Of a stretch of DNA of 64,000 nt, positions 52,375 through 59,303 are shown piece by piece (position 1 is the stretch's first letter; each line of letters starts with the position of its first letter). Origin of the DNA: CAYLPU01 sp964385635. GTDB lineage: Bacteria > Chloroflexota > Anaerolineae > B4-G1. The stretch covers positions 1 through 64,000 of the forward strand of contig CAYLPU010000014.1 in NCBI GenBank assembly GCA_964385635.1, written 5' to 3'. A model generated the notes under the pieces. That model did not search any database and was not told the origin of the DNA. It saw only the letters and a list, made by a program, of their open reading frames with translations. The translations under genes were made by a program, and so were the position numbers.

Positions 52375-53010
52375 ATGATGGGCACAGAAAGGACTGCCGC
52401 CGCCTACGACCGCATCGCCCCGCGCTACGTGGCAAGGGCGACCTACCCGCTGGAGCAGGAACTGGCGTGTTTCAGGCACATGGTGCCGAACCGTGGGTTG
52501 GTGCTCGACGTGGGATGTGGGCCAGGACAGTACACCCGGGCACTGGAGGCACGGGGACTGTGTGTCGTGGGCCTCGATCTCTCGCTGGGCATGCTGCGCC
52601 AGGCCCAGGCGGCCGGAACGCCCCGGCTGGTGCGCGCCGACATGTGCCGCCTCCCCATCGCCGATGAGTGCGCCGATGGCTGCTTCGTCTGCGCCTCGCT
52701 GCTGCACCTGCCCCGAGGCCAGGCCCCCCAGGCGCTTTTGGAGTTTCGTCGTGTACTGCGGCCTGGCGGCGCGCTCTACATTGGCCTGAAAGAGGGGGAA
52801 GGGGAGGAATGGGTGACCGACCGGGAAGGCCACGAGCGTTTCTTCGTCTACTACCGGCTGGGGGAGGCCGACCGGCTGATCCAGGCTGTGGGTTTCGAGA
52901 TCGTGGATGGCTGGACCAGCCCGCCAGGCGAGGGTCAGCGGCACAACTGGTTGAACCGGTTTGCAGTGGCGCGGCCACGGACGCAACGCGCACGGGCCAC
53001 CTGCTGGTAA
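52375..53010 (+). CDS. Class I SAM-dependent methyltransferase
   Basis: A 211-aa Methyltransf_11-type enzyme: AAAYDRIAPRYVAR opening, motif I VLDVGCGPGQYTRAL, VGLDLSLGMLRQAQ, and FRRVLRPGGALYIGL. The residues before ATG 52375 in the same frame overlap the previous gene and are not conserved. Small-molecule or quinone-type substrate is possible but not shown. A second ATG at 52378 is equally likely. Confidence 0.88.
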   Translation: MMGTERTAAAYDRIAPRYVARATYPLEQELACFRHMVPNRGLVLDVGCGPGQYTRALEARGLCVVGLDLSLGMLRQAQAAGTPRLVRADMCRLPIADECADGCFVCASLLHLPRGQAPQALLEFRRVLRPGGALYIGLKEGEGEEWVTDREGHERFFVYYRLGEADRLIQAVGFEIVDGWTSPPGEGQRHNWLNRFAVARPRTQRARATCW

Positions 53011-53067
53011 GAAGCGCACCATGTGGCCCCATAGCGTGTTGTAGCAATAGGGAGACAAGACAGGACA

Positions 53068-53697
53068 ATGGATCCAGGAGTCATCGCGGTCATCGGGCTG
53101 TGTGTGTTTCTGGCGCTGTGGTACGGCGGAGGATACCTGTATAACCGCCGCCGTGGGCAGCGTCTTTTTCGTTGGTTGGAGACAGGACTGGACGTGCTGG
53201 GCGGCGAGAGGGAGTCTGGCTGGATTGGCTCTCCTGCCTCCGGCGCTCGCATCAGCGTCATCCACGCCGCTTCACCTTTCCGGCGGCTGGAGATCACGCT
53301 GCTGCTGGAGAACCGCGAGATTCTGCCACTGTGGCTGCTCGACCGCTTGCGCGGAAAGTGGGATTGGCTTATAATTAAAAGTACGCTACGTTCGCCGCAC
53401 CGGAGCGAGGTAGAAGTGAGCTCGACCAGGAGCGGCGCCCTGAGCCTGTCGAAGGGGAAGACCGCCCGTCGCCAGGAGCAGACCTGGACACGGCAAGAGG
53501 GGTCGCATGGTCTGATCATAGCATATCGGGGCTCAGGCGCACAGCAGAAGGTAGCAATATTGGAACCCTGGCTGGAGACTTACGGCGCACACCTGCACCG
53601 CCCACCTGTTCGTCTGAGTACTGGAAACCAGGTTTTTTGGAGAAACCTGGTTTCTAAATCTACCCAAGGTCCATATCCATGCACCCTTCCCTGCTAA
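53068..53697 (+). CDS. Hypothetical membrane-anchored protein interrupted by palindromic repeats
   Basis: A 209-aa frame of unknown function: N-terminal helix (GVIAVIGLCVFLALWYGGGYL), then a soluble part (FRRLEITLLLENREILPLWLLDRLRGKWDW). Around residues 110-150 the sequence turns low-complexity and carries a common dispersed repeat (ALSLSKG), and the C-terminal 20 residues are encoded by a palindrome (53624-53654). The original protein probably had neither. It overlaps the start of the TPR gene. Confidence 0.6.
   Translation: MDPGVIAVIGLCVFLALWYGGGYLYNRRRGQRLFRWLETGLDVLGGERESGWIGSPASGARISVIHAASPFRRLEITLLLENREILPLWLLDRLRGKWDWLIIKSTLRSPHRSEVEVSSTRSGALSLSKGKTARRQEQTWTRQEGSHGLIIAYRGSGAQQKVAILEPWLETYGAHLHRPPVRLSTGNQVFWRNLVSKSTQGPYPCTLPC
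53438..53456. repeat. Dispersed repeat motif inside a coding frame
   Basis: The 19-nt CCCTGAGCCTGTCGAAGGG motif, which I recall as widely dispersed in bacterial genomes, is translated in frame as ALSLSKG within the preceding gene. Confidence 0.55.
53624..53654. repeat. Palindromic element at the end of the hypothetical gene
   Basis: GAAACCAGGTTT (53624-53635) and AAACCTGGTTTC (53643-53654) form a perfect 12-bp stem with a 7-nt loop, inside the 3' end of the 53068-53697 frame. Confidence 0.7.
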
Positions 53698-54287
53698 TAC
53701 TACTGGTCGGCCTGCTTTACATCCTCGGCTTCGGCGCTCTCTCCTTTATGCGCCGGCAGGGGCTGTCCATCCGCTTCGCCGTTGAAGGGCTGATCGTCAC
53801 CGCTGTTGGCGCTGCGCTTGCCTTTGCCTCCGTGCCAATCCATCCCATCCTTTTCCTCCTCGTTCTCTACCTGGTCACCATGCGCGTGCGGCTGCTGGTT
53901 GACCTGGGCAACTGGCTTACTTCCAGAAAGCAGCATGATCGTGCGCTTGGCCTCTACCAGTTCGCCCTACGCCTGGGACCCGACGAGGTCGGCCGCCAAA
54001 TCGCGCTGATCAATCGCGGAGTGACCCAGTTGCGTTTGCAGGAGCCGGAGATGGCACGTCTCACGCTGGAGGAGGCCTTGACCGACGAGCAGGCACGGCC
54101 AGGTGCCAAGTATCTGGCCGCTGGCTACTACAACCTGGGGCTGGCCTGCCGTCGCACGGGCCGCGAGGCCGAGGCGATTCGCCACTTCAACGAGGCGATT
54201 GACGCGCTGCCCACTTCAATCTACGCCCACGCGGCCAGGCAAGCATTGAAGGAACGTAAGATGTCGGAAGCCCCCGACCTCGGCTGA
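53679..54287 (+). CDS. Membrane-anchored TPR protein
   Basis: A 202-aa protein with two or three hydrophobic helices (about 3-75) and then tetratricopeptide-like helices (RALGLYQFALRLGPDEVGRQ; AAGYYNLGLACRRTGREAEAIRHFNEAIDALP). TPRs mediate protein contacts; partners unknown. Its C-terminal segment (IDALPTSIYAHAARQALK) has a degenerate second copy at 54968-55045. Confidence 0.8.
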   Translation: MHPSLLILLVGLLYILGFGALSFMRRQGLSIRFAVEGLIVTAVGAALAFASVPIHPILFLLVLYLVTMRVRLLVDLGNWLTSRKQHDRALGLYQFALRLGPDEVGRQIALINRGVTQLRLQEPEMARLTLEEALTDEQARPGAKYLAAGYYNLGLACRRTGREAEAIRHFNEAIDALPTSIYAHAARQALKERKMSEAPDLG

Positions 54288-54288
54288 G

Positions 54289-54316
54289 TTGCGTTTGAGA
54301 TTGAGCGTGTTACAAT
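54289..54316 (+). promoter_or_regulatory. Promoter of the toxin-antitoxin pair
   Basis: TTGCGT (54289-54294) and TACAAT (54311-54316), 16-nt spacer. TGTTACAATAGATGTAACA around the -10 forms a partial dyad (TGTTAC/GTAACA, 54309-54325) that could be an autoregulatory operator. Confidence 0.6.
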
Positions 54317-54363
54317 AGATGTAACAAGGGCGAGAAGTCTGATTTCAAGAAACGAGGTGGAGG

Positions 54364-54582
54364 ATGAATAGAGTATTGACAACCATTCCCGCGCACTTCG
54401 ATGGCACCCAGATTCAACTGGACGTGGCGGTAGAACTCAAACCCGACGCTCGCCTACTGGTCACCATTCTCGATGAGGAGATATCCAACGAAGCACTGGT
54501 ATGGAGTGCAATGAAGGCATCGGAAGCCGCATTCGCCCGCGCGTGGGATAACGAAGAGGATGCCGTCTATGACCATCTATAA
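54364..54582 (+). CDS. Putative antitoxin
   Basis: A 72-aa protein opening with a short beta-rich AbrB-like or DUF2281-like part (TTIPAHFDGTQIQLDVAVELKPDARLLVTIL) and an acidic C-terminus (WDNEEDAVYDHL). It overlaps the toxin start by 14 nt, the usual layout of a type II pair. The exact family is uncertain. Confidence 0.75.
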   Translation: MNRVLTTIPAHFDGTQIQLDVAVELKPDARLLVTILDEEISNEALVWSAMKASEAAFARAWDNEEDAVYDHL

Positions 54583-54907
54583 GCAGGGCGATGTGCTCCT
54601 CGTGCCTTTTCCCTTCACCGATCAGAGTGGAAGCAAGCAGCGTCCGGCTGTGGTCGTGAGCAGTGAGGCATACAACCAGACTCATTCTGACGTGATTCTC
54701 GCCCCAATCACGAGCCAGATCAAGCACGTTTCTGACGAAGTAAGACTGATGGACTGGCAGGTCGCCGGGCTGTTGAAACCCAGCGTCGTCAAGCCGATTC
54801 TATCGTCCTTCGACACCCGCGTGGCACGGCGCAGGCTGGGAGCGCTCTCTGATTCCGATCGCACGCAAGTACGTGCTTTGTTCGCTCGAATTCTCGACTT
54901 ACCATAG
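54569..54907 (+). CDS. MazF/PemK-family endoribonuclease toxin
   Basis: A 112-aa PemK-like protein: KQGDVLLVPFPFTDQSGSKQRPAVVVSS (1-35) and DVILAPITSQI give the MazF beta-barrel with the conserved Arg in the QRPAVV loop. Such toxins cut mRNA in single-stranded regions and are held in check by the partner antitoxin. Start ATG 54569 is preferred over 54560. Confidence 0.9.
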   Translation: MTIYKQGDVLLVPFPFTDQSGSKQRPAVVVSSEAYNQTHSDVILAPITSQIKHVSDEVRLMDWQVAGLLKPSVVKPILSSFDTRVARRRLGALSDSDRTQVRALFARILDLP

Positions 54908-54967
54908 GCCCTTGCTCGTGTGTAAGCGTTCACCCCTTCGCCCTGGCGGGGAAAATCAACTTGGACA

Positions 54968-55045
54968 ATTGACGCACTCCCCAATTCAATCTACGCCCAC
55001 GCGGTCAGGCAGGCACTTAAAAAACACCAGTCCGAGAAACCGTAG
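54968..55045 (+). pseudogene. Remnant of a second TPR gene (C-terminus only)
   Basis: The frame reads IDALPNSIYAHAVRQALKKH and stops, nearly identical to the end of the TPR gene at 54210-54287 (IDALPTSIYAHAARQALKER). About 50 nt are alike at DNA level. Upstream sequence no longer resembles the gene. Together with the next remnant it marks a decayed duplicate of a TPR plus kinase gene pair. Confidence 0.8.
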
Positions 55046-55060
55046 CAGCGCCGTCATCGT

Positions 55061-55228
55061 ATGATGCCGCGCTACAAGATCATTGCCAAGCCGGTCGCTG
55101 GTTGTGGAGCCGGCAACCGGGCTATTCCCCAGGTCGAGCGCAGCCTGAGCGGGTAGGGCCTGGATTGTGATGTCATGCGCACCAAGCGTCCCCGGCACGC
55201 TGCCGACCTGGCCCAGGAGGCCGTTGCT
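55061..55228 (+). pseudogene. Remnant of a diacylglycerol-kinase-like gene (N-terminus)
   Basis: The frame PRYKIIAKPVAGCGAGNRA...VERSLSG, TAG stop at 55154, then DVMRTKRPRHAADLAQEAVA matches the first 54 residues of the intact gene at 56982 (PKYRIIVNPVAGRGTGEES; DLVRTERPWHAAELAQEAAT). It joins in frame with the CoA-transferase gene, and its CAGGAGG codons serve as that gene's ribosome site. Confidence 0.88.
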
Positions 55229-56206
55229 ATGCGCGTAATCGAATCTGGAATCGGTGAACTGATCCAGCCTCCCGACCTGGATGGCTTCCGCGAGTGGAAC
55301 CGAGAGAAGAAATCGCGGGCGCTGGTGGACAAGGTGATGACGGAGGCGGAGGCTGTCTCCCGCTTCGTCTACGACGGCTGCTACATCGGCACCGAACTCT
55401 ACGGCACCGTGCGTTGTCCCATGACGCTGGTGCGGGAGGTGGTCCGGCAAGGCAAGAAGTACCTGCGGGTGGCCGGCCAGGGAGTGACCGAACTTGACCT
55501 CTGGCTGGGAGCCGGACTGGTCAAGACCCTGGACATCACCTACATTGGCCTGGAGGTCTTCGGTGTTTCCAACGCCCTGCGGCGGGCGGTGGAGAGTGGG
55601 CAGGTCGAAAAGGTCGTCGAGTGGTCCAACGGCGGCATCACCTGGCGCTTCAAGGCCGCCTCTATGGGCGTCCCCTTCATTCCTGTCCGGGCGATGCTAG
55701 GCACCGACACCCTCAAATACAGCGCCGCCAAGGTGGTCGAGTGTCCCTTCACCGGCATAAAGGTCTGCCTGATCCCAGCGCTGATTCTCGACGTAGGGTT
55801 AATCCACGTCCACCGCGCCGACAAGTACGGCAACGCCCAGATTGACGGCATCTCTGGCTTTGCCTTCGAGATGTCGCGGGCCTGCAAGCGGCTCATCATC
55901 AGCGCCGAGGAGATCGTTGATACCGAGGAGATACGTCGCTATCCCGACCGCACCATCATCCCCTACTACCTGGTGGATGGGGTGGTGCACGCTCCCTACG
56001 GCTCCCATCCTGGCGAGATGGTCTACTGCTACGCGCGGGACGAGAGACAACTGCGGGAGTGGGTCGAGGCCTCGAAGACGGAGGAGGGAACGCAGGTCTA
56101 CCTGGACAAATACATCCACAGTCTGGTGAACCACCAGGAGTATCTGGAACTGGTAGGCCAGGAGCGACTGGAGCGGCTGCGAGCCGAAGAGGAGGGACTG
56201 CGATGA
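55229..56206 (+). CDS. CoA-transferase subunit A (glutaconate CoA-transferase type)
   Basis: A 325-aa class I CoA-transferase alpha subunit: MTEAEAVSRFVYDGCYIGTELYG near residue 35, then KKYLRVAGQGVTELDLWLGAGLV, VEWSNGGITWRFKAASMGVPFIP, and GNAQIDGISGFAFEMSRACKR. The pair moves CoA between acyl-CoAs and acids. The frame runs upstream through the kinase remnant to 55175, but ATG 55229 with CAGGAGG is the likely start. The stop overlaps subunit B (ATGA). Confidence 0.88.
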   Translation: MRVIESGIGELIQPPDLDGFREWNREKKSRALVDKVMTEAEAVSRFVYDGCYIGTELYGTVRCPMTLVREVVRQGKKYLRVAGQGVTELDLWLGAGLVKTLDITYIGLEVFGVSNALRRAVESGQVEKVVEWSNGGITWRFKAASMGVPFIPVRAMLGTDTLKYSAAKVVECPFTGIKVCLIPALILDVGLIHVHRADKYGNAQIDGISGFAFEMSRACKRLIISAEEIVDTEEIRRYPDRTIIPYYLVDGVVHAPYGSHPGEMVYCYARDERQLREWVEASKTEEGTQVYLDKYIHSLVNHQEYLELVGQERLERLRAEEEGLR

Positions 56207-56982
56207 GCGAGCCGGTACGTCTACAGTATAACTCCACAGAACTCCTGATCTGTGTCGCGGCGCGCCAGATGCCCGACAGCGTCACCGCCTTCATCGGCAC
56301 CGGCATTCCTATGCTGGCCGCCAGCCTGGCGCAGAAAATGCACGCGCCCAACATTGTCACCATCTTCGAGTTTGGAGGGACGGGAGCGCAGTTGGTGCGG
56401 TTGCCCCGGGCGGTGGGGGAGAGCCGCACCTTCTACCGGGGAGTGGCTGCCTCCGGCATCTGCGACATCATGGAGACAGCCACGCGCGGTTTCATTGATT
56501 TCGGCTTCCTGGGCGGGGCGCAGATTGATCCCTACGGCAACCTGAACTCAACCATCATCGGCCCCCGGCATCACCCGCCTAAAGTGCGCCTCCCTGGTTC
56601 TGGCGGGGCCAACGACGTGGGATCCCTCTGCTGGCGCAACATCATCATCATGCGACACGACAAGCGCCGCTTCGTGCCGCAGGTGGACTTCGTCACCACG
56701 CCGGGCTACCTGACCGGCCCTGGCGCTCGCGAAGAAGCCGGTCTCCCGCCCGACACCGGTCCCTACCGCGTGGTGAGCACGTTGGCGCTCCTGGACTTCG
56801 AGCCGGAGACGAAGTGTATGCGACTCCTGTCCACTCACCCTGGCGTGACCGTAGAACAGGTGGTCGAGAATACTGGCTTTGAGTTAATCGTTCCCGGCGA
56901 GGCGGGTCAGAATGAGCCGCCGACGGCGGGTGAGTTGCAGATCTTGCGAGAAGAGATTGACCCGGAAGGATTCTATATCTGA
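56203..56982 (+). CDS. CoA-transferase subunit B (glutaconate CoA-transferase type)
   Basis: A 259-aa beta subunit with TAFIGTGIPMLAASLAQKMHAPNIVTIFEFGG near residue 30-60 and DFGFLGGAQIDPYGNLNSTIIG at about 115. The catalytic Glu cannot be fixed with certainty from sequence alone. ATG overlaps subunit A; the stop overlaps the downstream kinase (TGATG), so three genes are translationally linked. Confidence 0.88.
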   Translation: MSEPVRLQYNSTELLICVAARQMPDSVTAFIGTGIPMLAASLAQKMHAPNIVTIFEFGGTGAQLVRLPRAVGESRTFYRGVAASGICDIMETATRGFIDFGFLGGAQIDPYGNLNSTIIGPRHHPPKVRLPGSGGANDVGSLCWRNIIIMRHDKRRFVPQVDFVTTPGYLTGPGAREEAGLPPDTGPYRVVSTLALLDFEPETKCMRLLSTHPGVTVEQVVENTGFELIVPGEAGQNEPPTAGELQILREEIDPEGFYI

Positions 56983-57953
56983 TGCCAAAATACAGAATTA
57001 TCGTCAATCCGGTCGCTGGCAGGGGAACCGGTGAGGAATCCATCCCCTGTATCAAGCGCATGTTGAGCACGTACAACCTGGATTTCGACCTGGTGCGCAC
57101 CGAACGTCCTTGGCACGCCGCCGAGCTGGCCCAGGAGGCCGCCACCGCCGGGTACGACGTCGTGGTCGCGGTGGGCGGCGACGGCACCGCCAACGAGGTA
57201 CTCAACGGCCTTATGCGGGCCAAGACAACCCCCATCCCCGGCCCTTCCCCCTACGAGGGGGAAGGGAGAAAGACATGCGCGATGGGTGTGCTGTGCGTCG
57301 GTCGGGGCAACGATTTTGCCTACGGCGTGGGCATCCCTCTCGACCTGGAAGTGGGCTGCCGGGCGCTGGCCCAGGCCCACCGGCGCACGATTGATGTCGG
57401 GCAGGTCGTCGGCGGCCTCTACCCAGAAGGCCGCTATTTCGGCAACGGCGTCGGCATCGGCTTCGACGCCGTCGTCGGTTTCGAAGCGGTCAAAATGACC
57501 CGGCTGACCGGTTTTCCATCCTATATCGTCGCCGTGCTCAAGACCGTCTTTCTGTACTATAAGGCCCCGCTTGCCAGGATCGAGTACGACGAACAGACAA
57601 TCACACAGCCTTCGCTAATGATCTCGATCATGAACGGGCGGCGTATGGGTGGCGGATTCTATATGGCTCCGGAGGGCGAGCCCGACGATGGCCTGTTCGA
57701 CCTGTGCATCGCCCGCGAGGTGAGCCGCGCCCGCATCTTCGGCCTCATCCCCCACTTTATGCGCGGCACGCAGGCCACCCAGGAGCCTATCAAGACAGAG
57801 CAGGCGCGTCGCGTCGTCGTTACCGCCGTCGAAGGCGTGCTGCCCGCCCACGCCGACGGAGAGACGCTGTGCATCGAAGGACAACGGCTGGAGATAGAAC
57901 TACTGCCGCGCCAGATCGAGATTATCTGCCCGCCACCGGAGGATATCGAATGA
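56982..57953 (+). CDS. Diacylglycerol/sphingosine kinase-like lipid kinase with palindrome insertion
   Basis: A 323-aa DAGK-catalytic family protein: IIVNPVAGRGTG (6-17), nucleotide motif VVAVGGDGTANEVLNGL (60-77), and CVGRGNDFAYGVGIPLD. It phosphorylates a lipid or prenol. Between NGLMRA and the GRGNDFA motif it carries about 19 extra residues (TTPIPGPSPYEGEGRK) encoded by a palindromic element, 57229-57274. ATG overlaps the CoA-transferase B stop, and its stop overlaps the acyltransferase start. Confidence 0.9.
   Translation: MPKYRIIVNPVAGRGTGEESIPCIKRMLSTYNLDFDLVRTERPWHAAELAQEAATAGYDVVVAVGGDGTANEVLNGLMRAKTTPIPGPSPYEGEGRKTCAMGVLCVGRGNDFAYGVGIPLDLEVGCRALAQAHRRTIDVGQVVGGLYPEGRYFGNGVGIGFDAVVGFEAVKMTRLTGFPSYIVAVLKTVFLYYKAPLARIEYDEQTITQPSLMISIMNGRRMGGGFYMAPEGEPDDGLFDLCIAREVSRARIFGLIPHFMRGTQATQEPIKTEQARRVVVTAVEGVLPAHADGETLCIEGQRLEIELLPRQIEIICPPPEDIE
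57229..57274. repeat. Palindromic element inserted in frame in the lipid kinase gene
   Basis: A perfect 10-bp stem CCCTTCCCCC/GGGGGAAGGG (57242-57251, 57257-57266, loop TACGA) lies inside codons that have no counterpart in related kinases. Confidence 0.75.
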
Positions 57954-58660
57954 CGCCCACCTACCGGATAGTGACCTCGTCGATCAAGGGCTTGATACGC
58001 ATCCTTTGCCGCGTGGACGATGCCCAGTTGGCACAGGTGCCAGAGCGAGGACCGCTCATCATCATCGTCAACCACGTCAATTTCCTCGAAGCGCCCGTCT
58101 TGTACACACACCTGCAGCCGCGCCCGGTGACCGGCTTTGTGAAGGCCGAGAACCTGGATAATCCCATCCTGGGACCGTTGTTGTTCACTCTGTGGGGGGG
58201 CATCCCGATACAGCGAGGCGAGGCCGATATGACCGCTTTCCGCCTGGCGCTGCAAGCGCTGGAAGATGGTCAAATCCTGGCTATGGCCCCTGAGGGCACC
58301 CGCAGTGGCCACGGGCGCTTACAGCAGGGTTACCCCGGCGTCGTGTTCCTGGCATTGCGCAGCGGCGCGCCTGTGTTGCCCCTGGTCTACCACGGCGGAG
58401 AACTCTTCTGGAGCAATCTGTCCCGTCTGCGCCGCACCGACTTCCACATCGTCGTCGGCCAGCCGTTTTACCTGGATGCTGGCGGGGTCAAGGTGACCCG
58501 CCAGGTGCGCCGGCGGATGACCGACGAGATCATGTACCAGATGGCGGCGTTGTTGCCTCTGGTCTATCGGGGTGTTTACTCCGATCTGGCGGCGGCCACC
58601 GAAACGCACCTCCGCTTTCCCCTCGGCGCAGAAAGCAACTTCCGTCACGTACAGGACTGA
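57950..58660 (+). CDS. 1-acyl-glycerol-3-phosphate acyltransferase-like protein (PlsC family)
   Basis: A 236-aa PlsC-type acyltransferase: the HX4D-like block is NHVNFLEAP (His-Val-Asn-Phe-Leu-Glu, with Glu in place of Asp), and the third motif is APEGTRSGHGRLQQGYPG. It should transfer an acyl group to lysophospholipid or a related acceptor. ATGA overlap with the lipid kinase suggests one lipid pathway. The Glu substitution in motif I is unusual for the family. Confidence 0.85.
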   Translation: MTPTYRIVTSSIKGLIRILCRVDDAQLAQVPERGPLIIIVNHVNFLEAPVLYTHLQPRPVTGFVKAENLDNPILGPLLFTLWGGIPIQRGEADMTAFRLALQALEDGQILAMAPEGTRSGHGRLQQGYPGVVFLALRSGAPVLPLVYHGGELFWSNLSRLRRTDFHIVVGQPFYLDAGGVKVTRQVRRRMTDEIMYQMAALLPLVYRGVYSDLAAATETHLRFPLGAESNFRHVQD

Positions 58661-58671
58661 CGAACACCGCA

Positions 58672-58705
58672 AGACCTGGCAGGTTTTCCGAAACCTGTCA
58701 GGTCT
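58672..58705. repeat. 15-bp palindromic element after the acyltransferase gene
   Basis: AGACCTGGCAGGTTT and AAACCTGTCAGGTCT pair over 15 bp with one G-T and a TCCG loop. It may also end transcription of the CoA-transferase/lipid operon, though no T run follows. Confidence 0.75.
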
Positions 58706-58722
58706 GAATCCCACTGGCAGGA

Positions 58723-59075
58723 TCAGGGAGGGGGTCCCTCTGGTATCCTTTCCAACAGCCGCCATCCGTCCTCTTCCCACAGCAAAAACCACGTCACAGG
58801 GATGTGTTCCTCTACGCCATCCTCGTGTTCGCAGACAGTCTCTACGGATCGCCAGCCCGGTAGAACACAGCACATTCTTTGTCCGGTGTTTCTTCGCCGT
58901 CAACAACTTCCTGGATAGTGACTTTCTGCCATTCTTCTGAGACAATCTCCCTCAGGCAGAGCTCGCATAGGTTGGACCTTTGTGCAGGAGTTGGCGTGGA
59001 GTTTTCACCGCAGGCAAGGGAGAGAACTGGCAACATCAGCAGAGCAAAAGCTACACGACCTCGCGCCCGCCGCAT
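58723..59075 (-). pseudogene. Frameshifted small lipoprotein gene
   Basis: The minus strand opens with MRRARGRVAFALLMLPVLSLAC, a lipoprotein signal with lipobox LSLAC, behind GAGGAGGG, and runs to a stop at 58842-58844 after FYRAGDP. The adjacent frame then continues with coding character (SVETVCEHEDGVEEHIPVTWFLLWEEDGWRLLE) to a TGA at 58723. One indel near 58845 splits the gene. The protein family is not recognised. It fills most of the 643-nt gap between flanking plus-strand genes. Confidence 0.65.
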
Positions 59076-59221
59076 TGACTATCCCTCCTCTCGCTGTAAT
59101 ATGGAGTTGTTATGTTAATGTATCACACCTTTCGCAATTGCGCAAGCAGAAACTCCATCGGTGATCATCCAACGGCGTCTCGTTGCAGTAGAGATGTGGA
59201 TAATCACCAGGTGGTGGATGC

Positions 59222-59250
59222 TTGACAAATCGTGCGCTTTCCTATATAGT
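59222..59250 (+). promoter_or_regulatory. Promoter of the transglycosylase gene
   Basis: TTGACA (59222-59227) and TATAGT (59245-59250), 17-nt spacer. Confidence 0.8.
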
Positions 59251-59303
59251 AACCATACGTCCACCGTATCCCGCGGTGAGCGTGGAGGAGTAACCGTACC
59301 CCA

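Noticed and set aside
54210..55045. Direct repeats flanking the toxin-antitoxin genes as an insertion footprint
   Set aside because: The repeated segment is a diverged coding C-terminus that adjoins a remnant of the kinase gene, which fits a decayed gene duplication better than a target-site duplication.
59194..59202. TGTGGATAA, an exact DnaA box
   Set aside because: Single copy with no AT-rich unwinding region, no neighbouring boxes and no dnaA/dnaN genes; not an origin.
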